From contig NZ_JAIVKI010000005.1 in the NCBI RefSeq assembly GCF_020524905.1, positions 62,001 to 126,000 on the forward strand: 64,000 bases of DNA, in the 5' to 3' direction. The stretch's first letter is position 1; each line of letters starts with the position of its first letter. The stretch comes from Microbulbifer variabilis (GTDB taxonomy: Bacteria; Pseudomonadota; Gammaproteobacteria; Pseudomonadales; Cellvibrionaceae). Below are positions 36,926-46,338 of the stretch, one piece after another. The position numbers and the translations under genes were made by a program. The notes under the pieces are model-generated. The model was not told where the DNA came from. It searched no databases and saw nothing but the letters and a program-made list of their open reading frames with translations.

Positions 36926-38434
36926 TTAAACCACACCTTCTTCAATCTTGGCTTTCCAGATCAGCGGGCCAGTGGTGTGCACTGACTCACCTTCGCTGTC
37001 CACGGCGACTGTTACCGGCATATCTTCCACGTCGAATTCGTAGATAGCTTCCATTCCCAGTTCCGGGAATGCGATGACCTTTGAAGCCTTGATCGCCTGG
37101 GCGACCAAGTAGGCTGCGCCACCCACAGCCATCAGGTAAACCGCCTTGTTATCGCGAATTGCTTCAATGGCCATAGGACCGCGCTCGGCCTTACCGATCA
37201 TGCCAAGCAGGCCGGTCTCTTCGAGCATAGTGCGGGTGAACTTGTCCATACGGGTTGCGGTAGTTGGGCCAGCCGGGCCAACCACTTCGTCGCGCACCGG
37301 GTCTACCGGGCCTACGTAGTAGATAAAACGGCCAGTGAGGTCCACCGGCAGCTTCTCGCCCTTAGCAAGGATATCCACCATCTTTTTGTGCGCGGCATCA
37401 CGACCGGTAAGCATTTTACCATTGAGCAGCAGAGTCTCGCCGGGCTGCCAGCTACGCACGTCTTCGGCGGTCACGGTATTCAGATTCACACGGCGGGTGT
37501 TACTGCCGGCTTCGCGGGTAATTTCAGGCCAGTCTTCCAACTTTGGCGGAGTCTGTTGAGCCGGTCCGCTACCGTCCAGGGTAAAGTGGGTGTGACGGGT
37601 AGCGGCACAGTTAGGGATAATCGCCACAGCCTTATTGGCTGCATGAGTGGGATAATCCTTCACTTTGACGTCTAACACTGTGGTCAAGCCACCAAGACCC
37701 TGGGCACCGATACCCAACTTGTTGACGGAATCGTAAAGCTCCAAGCGCAACTCTTCTGCGCGATTGGAGGCACCGCGCTCCTGCAGTTCCTGGATATCGA
37801 TAGGATCGAGGAGGGATTCCTTAGCCAGCAGCATCGCTTTCTCGGCGGTACCGCCAATACCAATACCCAACATGCCCGGCGGGCACCAGCCAGCGCCCAT
37901 TTGAGGCACCATATTCAGAACCCAATCCACTACGGAATCGGAAGGGTTGAGCATGGCAAACTTGGTTTTAGCTTCACTGCCGCCACCTTTGGCTGCCACA
38001 TAAACTTCCACCGTATCACCGGGAACGATTTCATAGTGAATCACTGCCGGGGTGTTATCACCGGTGTTCTTACGGGCACCATCCGGATCGGCAAGAATAG
38101 AAGCGCGCAGCACATTGCTGGCATTTTGGTAGGCACGGCGCACACCTTCATTCACCATGTCGGTAACGCTCATGTCCGCTTCCCAACGCACATTCATGCC
38201 CACTTTCAGCTTCACGGTGACAATGCCGGTATCCTGGCAGATAGGGCGATGGCCCTCGGCACACATACGTGAATTGATCAGGATCTGGGCCATGGCGTCC
38301 TTGGCCGCCGGGTTGACCTCTTTCTCATAAGCCTTGTTCAGGGCCTGAATGAAGTCCTGTGGGTGGTAGTAAGAGATAAATTGCAGCGCGTCAGCAACGC
38401 TGTCGATCAGATCATCCTGGCGGATAGTGGTCAT
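36926..38434 (-). CDS. Class I fumarate hydratase
   Basis: A 502-residue iron-sulphur fumarase from ATG 38434, placed behind GGAG; an upstream TTG gives two extra residues. The three cluster cysteines are seen in ICQDTGIV, WCPPGMLGIGIGG and NCAATRHTHF. The alpha-like part and the C-terminal beta-like part (VGPVDPVRDEVVGPAGPTTATRMDKF) are fused in one chain, as in FumA. It interconverts fumarate and malate in the TCA cycle. The [4Fe-4S] cluster is oxygen-sensitive, and sodB lies 1.2 kb away. Confidence 0.95.
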   Translation of the reverse strand: MTTIRQDDLIDSVADALQFISYYHPQDFIQALNKAYEKEVNPAAKDAMAQILINSRMCAEGHRPICQDTGIVTVKLKVGMNVRWEADMSVTDMVNEGVRRAYQNASNVLRASILADPDGARKNTGDNTPAVIHYEIVPGDTVEVYVAAKGGGSEAKTKFAMLNPSDSVVDWVLNMVPQMGAGWCPPGMLGIGIGGTAEKAMLLAKESLLDPIDIQELQERGASNRAEELRLELYDSVNKLGIGAQGLGGLTTVLDVKVKDYPTHAANKAVAIIPNCAATRHTHFTLDGSGPAQQTPPKLEDWPEITREAGSNTRRVNLNTVTAEDVRSWQPGETLLLNGKMLTGRDAAHKKMVDILAKGEKLPVDLTGRFIYYVGPVDPVRDEVVGPAGPTTATRMDKFTRTMLEETGLLGMIGKAERGPMAIEAIRDNKAVYLMAVGGAAYLVAQAIKASKVIAFPELGMEAIYEFDVEDMPVTVAVDSEGESVHTTGPLIWKAKIEEGVV

Positions 38435-38558
38435 GGCCAACTCCGATTAACGTCTCAAGGCCGGCGATTCTACACGAAATGTAGGGGTATTGGCCCGTTA
38501 TTGATATGGCTACTGGTTTTACTCAGGGCCTTAATAGATTTTCCCCAGGCAAAAAAAA

Positions 38559-38580
38559 AGGGCGAACCCAGGTTCGCCCT
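38559..38580 (-). terminator. Rho-independent terminator
   Basis: A perfect 10-bp stem AGGGCGAACC/GGTTCGCCCT with a 2-nt loop and a long T-run on the minus strand, ending the coiled-coil protein gene. Confidence 0.9.
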
Positions 38581-38598
38581 TCATAGCCTATTAAAAGT

Positions 38599-39354
38599 TT
38601 ACATCGAGGAAGCTGTTGGCTCACTGGACTGCAAGGAGCGAATTGCATCGCGCAGCTGTACCAGATCCTTATTCACCGAGCGACGGTAGGCATCGATCGA
38701 CTCCACCGCCTCTTCGTTGGCGCCGACACGCATAGTCAAGTCACTGCGCACAGAAGCCAGCTGACGCTCCAAGCTGGAGATTTTATCAGTCATTTCACGC
38801 TTGCTCTCAATGCTGCCTTTGCGCAATTCCGCCAGGGCAGATTCCACCGAAGCGATCTTTTTCACGCTGGCATCAAGGCTGCCGAGCTTGCTGTTTAGTG
38901 AAGCCATCTGCTTCTTGTTCGCATCGTTTGCCTCCTTATTGGCGGCAATATCCTTGCGGTTGGTATCATAAGCCACACCCCAGAGCTTGCGGATCTCAGA
39001 GGCATTTTCCTTGGCCTTGGCACTCAGTACTTCAACAGAAGCGGTGGATTCCTCATCGGAGAGGCTGAAGCGTTTTTCCAATTCGGCAATGCGATTCTCG
39101 GCATCAGCGATGCGGTTCTCCGCATTGACCAGCTGGGTGCGGCTTTCCTGCCACTGCTGATAAAGGAAGCCAGAAGCAGCTAGGCCGCCCATAGCCAGGA
39201 CCAGGGCACAGAGTCCCAGGAAGGAGAAGCCTCCACGGCGCTCCTCAACGATTACTTGTGACTCACGGGTCGGCTCGGTGCGCTCGGGGGCGCTGGGCTC
39301 CAGTGTGGGTTCAATGGCGGCACTGCCGTCCAATGTGGGCTCTCTACGTTGCAT
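38599..39354 (-). CDS. Single-pass membrane protein with long coiled coil
   Basis: A 251-residue protein: an acidic, Pro-rich cytoplasmic N-terminus (TLDGSAAIEPTLEPSAPERTEP), one membrane helix (FLGLCALVLAMGGLAASGFL, about residues 44-63) and ~180 residues of heptad-type coiled coil (AENRIADAENRIAELEKRF onward). No enzyme motif. Such proteins are conserved in marine gammaproteobacteria, often without a name. A structural or scaffolding role in the envelope is inferred. It is separated from the fumarase gene by the terminator, so it is its own transcript. Confidence 0.75.
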   Translation of the reverse strand: MQRREPTLDGSAAIEPTLEPSAPERTEPTRESQVIVEERRGGFSFLGLCALVLAMGGLAASGFLYQQWQESRTQLVNAENRIADAENRIAELEKRFSLSDEESTASVEVLSAKAKENASEIRKLWGVAYDTNRKDIAANKEANDANKKQMASLNSKLGSLDASVKKIASVESALAELRKGSIESKREMTDKISSLERQLASVRSDLTMRVGANEEAVESIDAYRRSVNKDLVQLRDAIRSLQSSEPTASSM

Positions 39355-39683
39355 GTATCAATACACCCGGTAACTAATCTGGTGGTTCGGTACTGGTCAG
39401 TTCGGGATTGTCCCGCCCGGCACCGCTAAATTCACTACTTAGGGACAATCAAGCCGGGACAGATTCGTCGAATTCTGCGGCAGTTATACCAAAAATTGAC
39501 GAAAAAGTAAGCGGCCACAAGTAAGAATAGACGACAGCAAAACAAGGATGACATCAGATACCACCCCTTGAGTTCGAGGAAAACGTCCCAAAATCCCCTA
39601 TTCAACTGCGCCGGCTTAATTCTGGCATACGGCGCGTGTAGAATGCTCTCACCAATAACCCGAAACAAAGGAAGGAAGACCCC

Positions 39684-40265
39684 ATGGCTTTCGAATTGCC
39701 CGAACTCCCCTACGCGATGAATGCCCTGGCCCCCCATATCTCTGAAGAGACTCTGGAGTACCACTACGGTAAACACCACAAGACCTACGTTGACAAGCTG
39801 AACGGCCTGTTGGAAGGCACTGCAGACGCCGACAAATCCCTGGAAGAAGTCATCAAATCCTCCTCCGGTGGCGTATTCAACAATGCCGCCCAGGTATGGA
39901 ACCACACCTTCTACTGGAACTGTCTGAGCCCCAACGGCGGCGGCGAAGCGACCGGCGCTATCGCAGAGGCTATCACTGCAGCATTTGGCAGCTTTGACAA
40001 GTTCAAAGAAGAGTTCACTACCAGCGCGGTAAACAATTTCGGTTCTGGCTGGACCTGGCTGGTGAAAAAAGCCGATGGCTCAGTAGCCATCGTAAACACT
40101 TCCAATGCGGCCACTCCGCTGACCGAAGAAGGCATTACCCCACTGTTGACCTGCGATGTATGGGAACACGCTTACTACATCGATTACCGCAACCTGCGTC
40201 CTAAGTATATGGAAGCTTTCTGGGCGCTGGTGAACTGGGAATTTGTAAACCAGAATTTCGCCTAA
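39684..40265 (+). CDS. sodB: Iron superoxide dismutase
   Basis: A 193-residue Fe-SOD with the typical start MAFELPELPYAMNALAPHIS. Metal ligands are seen in YHYGKHHKTYVDKLN (His26/27 region), QVWNHTFYW, and DVWEHAYYIDY (Asp and His). It converts superoxide to peroxide in the cytoplasm. GGAAGGAAG precedes the ATG, and a strong terminator follows at 40281. No Fur box is evident. Confidence 0.97.
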   Translation: MAFELPELPYAMNALAPHISEETLEYHYGKHHKTYVDKLNGLLEGTADADKSLEEVIKSSSGGVFNNAAQVWNHTFYWNCLSPNGGGEATGAIAEAITAAFGSFDKFKEEFTTSAVNNFGSGWTWLVKKADGSVAIVNTSNAATPLTEEGITPLLTCDVWEHAYYIDYRNLRPKYMEAFWALVNWEFVNQNFA

Positions 40266-40280
40266 TCGCGAGATCACCTA

Positions 40281-40307
40281 AAAAGCGGGCTAAGCCCGCT
40301 TTTTTTA
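40281..40307 (+). terminator. Rho-independent terminator of sodB
   Basis: Stem AAAGCGGGCT/AGCCCGCTTT with a short loop and seven T residues. Confidence 0.9.
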
Positions 40308-40507
40308 TTTTCAGCGGGTGAAAGTCACTCCTGGTTTGACGCCAAAATACTACCCCTGGCCAAAGACCGCACTAGTGCGCACAATACCCGCTGATCTGTG
40401 CTGTTAAAGATACATTAAACACGGCAGAGAACAGCCAAGAAAATCTAAAGAATGCCACCCAAGTGGCACAAAGTAGCAATGATTATCCGAACACTGGGAA
40501 TATGCTT

Positions 40508-42385
40508 ATGAAGTTGAAACCAACCCTGATCGCAGCCGCCATAAGCGCGCTGGTTATCAGCGGCTGTGACCGCAGTGCCCCTGAAGCTGCGCAACAGAAT
40601 GCGGCCTCTGCCACTGCGGAAAACCAATCCACCCATGGCGGCACTGCTAAGGTGAACCAAGAGGCCATCAAGCAGGTGAACCAGATGTTCGAGGACTTTT
40701 TCCAAGAGCACCTATCACGCAGCCCCGAATTCAAAACCTTCCTCGGCAAGAAAGAAGATTACGATAAGTGGGATAATCTCACCCCGGAGTTCGCCCAAGA
40801 GACTCTGGAGATTAACAAGCGTCAGCTCGCCGAACTGAATAAAATTGATCCAAATACTCTGGATGAAGCGACCCGCCTGAGCCTGCGTCTTGCCAAGCGT
40901 AATCTGGAGCAGGATATTGAAGGCTACAAGTGGCGCAACCACTACTACCCTGTCAACCAGATGTATGCCACCCACACCAGTGCGGCCACATTGCTGATTA
41001 GCCAGCACCGTATTGATGACGTGAGTGATGCCGAGGCCTACATCGCCCGCCTGAATGGCATGCCCCAATACTTTGCCCAGCTGGAAGAAAACCTGAAAGC
41101 CAATGCCAAGGCCGGCACCATTGTGCCGAAGTTTGTCTTCCCCTATGTGATCAGCGATTCACAAAACCTGATCAGCGGCGCACCGTTTGAGGGTGAAAAA
41201 GACAGCCCGCTTTTTGCTGATTTCAAAGGCAAGGTAGAAAAACTGGAGATTAGTGCCGAACAGAAAAAAGCGCTGATAGATAAAGCCAGCACGGCTTTAC
41301 AGGAGAGCGCCGGCCCGGCTTACAAAAAACTGATCAGTTACTTACAAGAGCTGGAAAAGAAAGCCACTACCGACGACGGTGCCTGGAAGCTGACCGACGG
41401 TGACGATTTCTACAAATTCCGCCTGGGTGTGTATACCACCACCGATATGACTGCCGATGAGATCCACCAGACGGGCCTCAAGGAAGTAGCGCGTATTCAC
41501 GATGAAATGCGCGCGATTATGCGCAAAGTGAAATTCGAGGGCAGCCTGCAGGAATTCTTCGAATTCATGCGCACCGATAAACAGTTCTACTACCCCTCTT
41601 CCGAGGAAGGCAAAACAGAATACCTGGAGAAGGCCACCGCCATTATCGACACCATGAAGGGGCGTTTGGACGAGCTGTTTATCACCAAACCCAAAGCCGA
41701 CCTGAATGTGAGAGCGGTAGAGCCTTTCCGGGAGAAATCCGCAGGCAAAGCCTTCTATCAGCGCCCGGCTCCGGACGGTTCGCGCCCAGGTATCTACTAC
41801 GCCAACCTGTATAAGATGGAAGATATGCCCACCTACCAAATGGAAGCACTCGCTTACCATGAGGGCATTCCCGGCCACCACATGCAGCTATCAATCGCCC
41901 AGGAACTGCAGGATATCCCCAAATTCCGCAAATACGGTGGTTACACCGCCTACACCGAAGGCTGGGGCCTCTATTCTGAGCTGGTACCGAAGGAACTGGG
42001 CCTCTATGAAGACCCCTACTCCGACTTTGGCCGCCTGGCAATGGAATTGTGGCGTGCCGGCCGCCTAGTCGTAGACACCGGCCTTCACGCCAAGAAGTGG
42101 TCTCGTGAACAGGCCATCGATTACCTGGTTGAAAATACACCCAACCCGAAAGGCGATGTAGTTAAAGCCATCGAACGCTACATTGTAATGCCTGGTCAGG
42201 CAACGGCTTACAAGATCGGTATGCTAAAAATTATTGAACTGCGTGAGAAAGCCAAAACCCAACTGGGTGACAAATTCGATGTACGCGGTTTCCACGACAC
42301 CATCTTGGCTAATGGTGCGGTACCGCTAAACGTTCTCGAAGAATTGGTGGACGACTGGGTTGCTGGTGTCAAAGCTAAGAGCTAA
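40508..42385 (+). CDS. DUF885 lipoprotein, long form 2
   Basis: About 625 residues from ATG 40508 (a second ATG sits two codons earlier; the longer frame adds 15 residues before the signal). The lipoprotein signal is LIAAAISALVISGC. The zinc-type motif is HEGIPGHH, and EGWGLYSEL follows about 30 residues later. It is closely related to the converging gene at 42471-44288: both have a D-G-S-R-P-G-x-(F/Y)-Y-A-N block and the LVVDTG-(L/M)-H block. The pair probably arose by duplication. Predicted exported metallopeptidase. Confidence 0.86.
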   Translation: MKLKPTLIAAAISALVISGCDRSAPEAAQQNAASATAENQSTHGGTAKVNQEAIKQVNQMFEDFFQEHLSRSPEFKTFLGKKEDYDKWDNLTPEFAQETLEINKRQLAELNKIDPNTLDEATRLSLRLAKRNLEQDIEGYKWRNHYYPVNQMYATHTSAATLLISQHRIDDVSDAEAYIARLNGMPQYFAQLEENLKANAKAGTIVPKFVFPYVISDSQNLISGAPFEGEKDSPLFADFKGKVEKLEISAEQKKALIDKASTALQESAGPAYKKLISYLQELEKKATTDDGAWKLTDGDDFYKFRLGVYTTTDMTADEIHQTGLKEVARIHDEMRAIMRKVKFEGSLQEFFEFMRTDKQFYYPSSEEGKTEYLEKATAIIDTMKGRLDELFITKPKADLNVRAVEPFREKSAGKAFYQRPAPDGSRPGIYYANLYKMEDMPTYQMEALAYHEGIPGHHMQLSIAQELQDIPKFRKYGGYTAYTEGWGLYSELVPKELGLYEDPYSDFGRLAMELWRAGRLVVDTGLHAKKWSREQAIDYLVENTPNPKGDVVKAIERYIVMPGQATAYKIGMLKIIELREKAKTQLGDKFDVRGFHDTILANGAVPLNVLEELVDDWVAGVKAKS

Positions 42386-42411
42386 CTGCATCAGATAAGT
42401 AGTGCCCAATG

Positions 42412-42442
42412 AAAAAGGCCACTTACAGAGTGGCCTTTTTTA
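42412..42442. terminator. Bidirectional terminator between two DUF885 genes
   Basis: Stem AAAAAGGCCACT/AGTGGCCTTTTT with a 6-nt loop, with A-run left and T-run right, serving both converging genes. Confidence 0.85.
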
Positions 42443-42470
42443 CGACTATAAAAAGTAATAAATAATTACT

Positions 42471-44288
42471 TTATCCTTTTTTTGCCGCAATCCAGTCATC
42501 CACTTGGCGCTCCAAAACCGCCAATGGCAGAGCGCCGTTGGTCAGCACCACATTGTGGAATTGACGAACATCAAATGTCTCGCCCAACTCTACCTGAGCT
42601 CGATCGCGCAATTGCAGAATTTTTAACATTCCAGCCTTATAGGCCAGCGCCTGTCCAGGCATAACCAGGTAACGTTCAATTTCAGTGGTTACTTCGGTTT
42701 CTGTCATACCGGTTTTTTCCACCATATACTCGATGGCCTCTTCACGACTCCAACGCTTGTAGTGCATACCGGTATCCACCACCAAGCGCACTGCACGGAA
42801 CATCTCGGCCTGCAAACGCCCGAGATCATCATAGGGGTTTTCCTGGAAACCCGCTTCCTTGGCTACCTGCTCAGCATAAAGCGCCCAACCCTCTGCATAA
42901 GCCGTAAACAGACCCAACTTGCGGAAAGTCGGCACACCTTTTAGCTCCTGAGCAATTGCCAACTGGAAGTGGTGGCCGGGAACCGCCTCGTGATAGGCCA
43001 GTGTACGCATACCAAATTTCTTGGTTTCATGTACATCGCGCAGGTTTGCATAGAAAACCCCTGGACGGGAGCCATCCATGGCCGGAGGATTGTAGTAGGC
43101 ACCCGGCGCGCCCTGCTCTTTGAACTCTGGAACTCGCCGTACTTCAACGCCCATTGCCGGCTTCACATCGAAGTAGCCTCCTAACCCGGCATTAATCTCA
43201 TCGATAATCGCCTGGTAGTCGGCAACTATCCGCTCGCGGCCCTTATCCGAGTCTTCGTATAAAAACTGGGGGTCATTGTTAATTGCAGAGAAGCGGGCGC
43301 TGATACTGCCACTATCCTGACCAATCGAAGAGAAAATACGATTCATCTCCCCTTCTATTCTTGCTACTTCCTCAACACCAATCTGGTGCAGCTCCTCGGG
43401 GGACAAATCCGTTGTGGTATGACTGCGCACCTGATAAGCGTAAAACTCATCCCCATCAGGAAGCGCCCAAACACCATTATTTTCGAAAACTTTAGGCTGT
43501 AACTCGCGATAGTAAGCGATCAGACTCTTATAGGCAGGATATACCTCTGCATCAATCAGGGCCTCTCCCTGACCAAGGATACGTACACGCTCCTCATTTT
43601 CCAGGCCTTCGATCTTATTGAGACGCTCCTCCAGGGAGGTATAAAGAATATTCTCATGGGCCGGTACGGCAATAAAATCCTGCATCTCCTCCAGCACACT
43701 GTCGATCACAAAGCGGGGAGGCAAAATATTTTTTTCCTCGCGAATTTTTAGGCCATCAAGTACCTGTGAAAATTTACGGTCGACCTCACTCAGGCGGGAA
43801 AGATAGTAGTCAGCTTCTTTAATATTATGAATCTGGTGCACTTCCGCGAGAAATTCCGGCAGGCTGTTTTGCACACCAAACATCTGGTTGAGCGGATAAT
43901 CGTGGTATTTCCAGCGCTCGCCTTCCACCATATTGCCAAGGAAATAGGCAAAAACATCGTAAGAGATGGCTTGCTGACCATTCATGCCTGCACGATCATA
44001 CTCCTGCAATACGGCAAGCTCATCCTTAATCATCTGCATCTGGCGCTGCTGTTCTGCCTCAGAGACATCATCGAGATGGGCGTTGTGTCCATCGATCCCA
44101 AACTGTTCGAGCAACCGCAATTGAGAGAGGATTTCCGGGCTGGTACTGCCGAGCTTGAAAAAAGCCCGTTCAAAATACACATCTATCGACCAGGGCTTAA
44201 AATAGATTGCGTTGACTGCAAAAACAGAAACTGCCGCAACCCCCAATAACAAAATACCACCAAGCCATTTGGCTAAGGTTTTAATCAT
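42471..44288 (-). CDS. DUF885 membrane-anchored protein, long form 3
   Basis: A 605-residue protein with an N-terminal membrane helix (LAKWLGGILLLGVAAVSVFAVNAIYF) and no lipobox, unlike its paralogues, so it is anchored by a helix in the inner membrane and faces the periplasm. The motif HEAVPGHHFQLAIAQEL and EGWALYAEQVA match the 40508 gene product very well. It converges with that gene on a shared terminator. Predicted metallopeptidase, substrate unknown. Confidence 0.86.
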   Translation of the reverse strand: MIKTLAKWLGGILLLGVAAVSVFAVNAIYFKPWSIDVYFERAFFKLGSTSPEILSQLRLLEQFGIDGHNAHLDDVSEAEQQRQMQMIKDELAVLQEYDRAGMNGQQAISYDVFAYFLGNMVEGERWKYHDYPLNQMFGVQNSLPEFLAEVHQIHNIKEADYYLSRLSEVDRKFSQVLDGLKIREEKNILPPRFVIDSVLEEMQDFIAVPAHENILYTSLEERLNKIEGLENEERVRILGQGEALIDAEVYPAYKSLIAYYRELQPKVFENNGVWALPDGDEFYAYQVRSHTTTDLSPEELHQIGVEEVARIEGEMNRIFSSIGQDSGSISARFSAINNDPQFLYEDSDKGRERIVADYQAIIDEINAGLGGYFDVKPAMGVEVRRVPEFKEQGAPGAYYNPPAMDGSRPGVFYANLRDVHETKKFGMRTLAYHEAVPGHHFQLAIAQELKGVPTFRKLGLFTAYAEGWALYAEQVAKEAGFQENPYDDLGRLQAEMFRAVRLVVDTGMHYKRWSREEAIEYMVEKTGMTETEVTTEIERYLVMPGQALAYKAGMLKILQLRDRAQVELGETFDVRQFHNVVLTNGALPLAVLERQVDDWIAAKKG

Positions 44289-44414
44289 TTTTTATTCTCC
44301 TAATTAAGATATTGCGGTGCTAACGCCTCCCCGCCCCATGACGGCCCCGCCCTGAGAGCGCTATGGTCGGCCATAAAACCATCTTGCCGACATACCGCAC
44401 TCCCATATTAAGCA

Positions 44415-45350
44415 CTAACTCTTGATGGGAGAAACAAAATCACTGGGCTTTAACGCAAGCAGAGAGCAGGTCACCTTTTGTAGGATATTCTCCGCAGTGT
44501 TTCCCATAATAAAGCCTGGGATACCGGCACGCCCCACTGTGCCCATGATAAGTAGGTCAAGCCCCTCCTCATCGATCAATAAGGGGATATAGTTATCTGG
44601 GTGGGCAATCATATGATGAACCTGGATATCACCACCGATACCCGAGGCCCGTATCAGGACATCCAATTTTGAGCGATGTTGGGCACGAGCTGCTTCGGTA
44701 GCTTGGTCCAACTCCTCTTCGGAGGCGCTGATGGGGAAATGGCGACGCAAGTACTCGTCCACATCATAATCCCAGCAGGAAACAACATGCAGAACACCAT
44801 TGCAACTGTCTGCCAATACTCGCGCCCAGCGCAGTAAGCGAATCGCCAGATCGTAAGTGCTGGCCTCTTCACACTCAGGATCGATCGCCACTGCCACCCT
44901 TATCTCCGTATGCGTACGCTCTATGGGGCGACACAGCCACACCGGGCATGGACACTTTCGCAGCAGCTCCATATCAATGGCTTTAAAGCCTTTGAGCTGA
45001 CTCAGCCCCTCTACATTCTTAATCACCAGATCGTAGTCTTCGGTGAGCACTCGGCGAATAACCCTCTCCGCCGGGCGGGGACCACAGTCCGATTCAATTT
45101 CTACCTTCACCTGCTCTTCCGGCAGATTCATTCGCTCCCGAGCTGCCGCAATCCCTCCATTTACCCGCTCGAGCATCGCCTTAACACAAAAGTTACTGAA
45201 ATCCTCAAACCCCTCCGGTACCGCAGGGCAGACCAGCAGCACCTTAATTTCCGCCTGATTGTTACGGGCGATAGCAAATGCCTGCAGCAAGCCACTGGAT
45301 TCATCTTCAGCGGCATGGCTCACATAGAGGACTTTATAAATATTTGGCAT
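44415..45350 (-). CDS. Tandem universal stress protein
   Basis: A 311-residue protein from ATG 45350 (GAGGAAAG upstream; 18 upstream codons were rejected). It has two UspA domains in a row: YKVLYVSHAAEDESS opens the first and EIRVAVAIDPECEEAS the second. The second ends with the nucleotide-binding signature LLIMGTVGRAGIPGFIMGNTAENIL, so the second domain probably binds ATP. It resembles UspE. Induced on stress in known members. The 273 bp to hda are non-coding as far as I can tell. Confidence 0.92.
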   Translation of the reverse strand: MPNIYKVLYVSHAAEDESSGLLQAFAIARNNQAEIKVLLVCPAVPEGFEDFSNFCVKAMLERVNGGIAAARERMNLPEEQVKVEIESDCGPRPAERVIRRVLTEDYDLVIKNVEGLSQLKGFKAIDMELLRKCPCPVWLCRPIERTHTEIRVAVAIDPECEEASTYDLAIRLLRWARVLADSCNGVLHVVSCWDYDVDEYLRRHFPISASEEELDQATEAARAQHRSKLDVLIRASGIGGDIQVHHMIAHPDNYIPLLIDEEGLDLLIMGTVGRAGIPGFIMGNTAENILQKVTCSLLALKPSDFVSPIKS

Positions 45351-45623
45351 AACACTTTCCTCAAACTGTGAGCATTGGAGGTAAAAGCAGGCGGAAACCT
45401 CCATGTGCCCCCTGTGGCCACCACCATTTAATACTGTGCGAACAGTTCAATTCACAGAGGAAGACTTAAAAGGCCAGATTGGTCGCCAAAAAAAGAGAAA
45501 AAAGCAAGCGCACCAAGAAGGAGTAACCAGGGAGTTTGGGCTGGGCTGTTAGAAAAGGGAGTGGCCCAGGAGGCCTGGTCTCCCGGGTCAACTATTTGGA
45601 CTTCAGGGTTGCCTGGATATGCC

Positions 45624-46337
45624 CTAGATATCCAGCACCTGCTTGACAAAAGGAATAGTGATTTTGCGCTGTGCCATCAGAGAGGCCCTGTCCAGTTGCT
45701 CCAAAAGCAGGAACAACGCGCGAGTATCTCTAGGTGCGCGGTGCAAAATATATTGGGCAACATCTTCCGGCAGGTCAAAACCGCGTAGGCGGCTCCGCCT
45801 GCGCAGGGCGGCTACCTTGTCGAGATCATTCATCGGCTGCAACTGGAATACCAGCGACCACTGCAGGCGCGAAAGCAGATCTGCCAGGGAGATATCCATT
45901 CCCCGCGGGGATTTACGCGCCCCCAGCAATAGTTGCCTGCCGCTGTCTCTCACTCGGTTGTATAAATGGAACATCGCCGTCTGCCACTCAGGCTGCCCCT
46001 CTAACAGGTGCAGGTCATCAATACACACCAGGTCGAGCTGCTCAAGACCATCGAGAAGCACTACCGGGTCCATGGTCATCAATTCGGCCATGGGAATGTA
46101 TTGGAAACTGCGGCCATTAGCCTCGGCACTCTGGCAGGCGGACTGTAGCAGATGGCTGACGCCGCTACCCGCATCCCCCCAGACATAAATCACCGCTTCG
46201 GGGTTTTGCCCACTGGCAAATGACTGCAGTAAGGCTACAACCTGGCGGTTGGGGTCCGACTCAGACAGATAAAAGTTATCGAAAGTGGCATCGTCTCGCA
46301 GGGATACGCCCAGCGGCAGCTGTTGCGGAATACTCAT
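45624..46337 (-). CDS. hda: DnaA regulatory inactivator Hda
   Basis: A 237-residue protein from ATG 46337. It starts with the clamp-binding motif (MSIPQQLPLGV, matching the Q-L-x-L-x/F type), followed by a DnaA-like AAA+ domain (YVWGDAGSGVSHLL, LVCIDDLHLLEG, LQWSLVFQLQPMNDLDK). The Walker A loop GDAGSGVSH lacks the usual Lys, which is normal in Hda. With the sliding clamp it makes DnaA hydrolyse ATP and so limits re-initiation. The upstream DUF2066 gene stops 1-2 bp before the start, so the two are coupled. Confidence 0.93.
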   Translation of the reverse strand: MSIPQQLPLGVSLRDDATFDNFYLSESDPNRQVVALLQSFASGQNPEAVIYVWGDAGSGVSHLLQSACQSAEANGRSFQYIPMAELMTMDPVVLLDGLEQLDLVCIDDLHLLEGQPEWQTAMFHLYNRVRDSGRQLLLGARKSPRGMDISLADLLSRLQWSLVFQLQPMNDLDKVAALRRRSRLRGFDLPEDVAQYILHRAPRDTRALFLLLEQLDRASLMAQRKITIPFVKQVLDI

Positions 46338-46338
46338 C

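Noticed and set aside
39435..39905. 156-codon minus-strand frame over the sodB 5' end
   Set aside because: Antisense to the clear SodB coding sequence.
45452..45649. 65-codon frame downstream of hda with a hydrophobic C-terminus
   Set aside because: TTG start inside hda, no ribosome site and no recognised family. A small membrane protein cannot be excluded, but it is unsupported.
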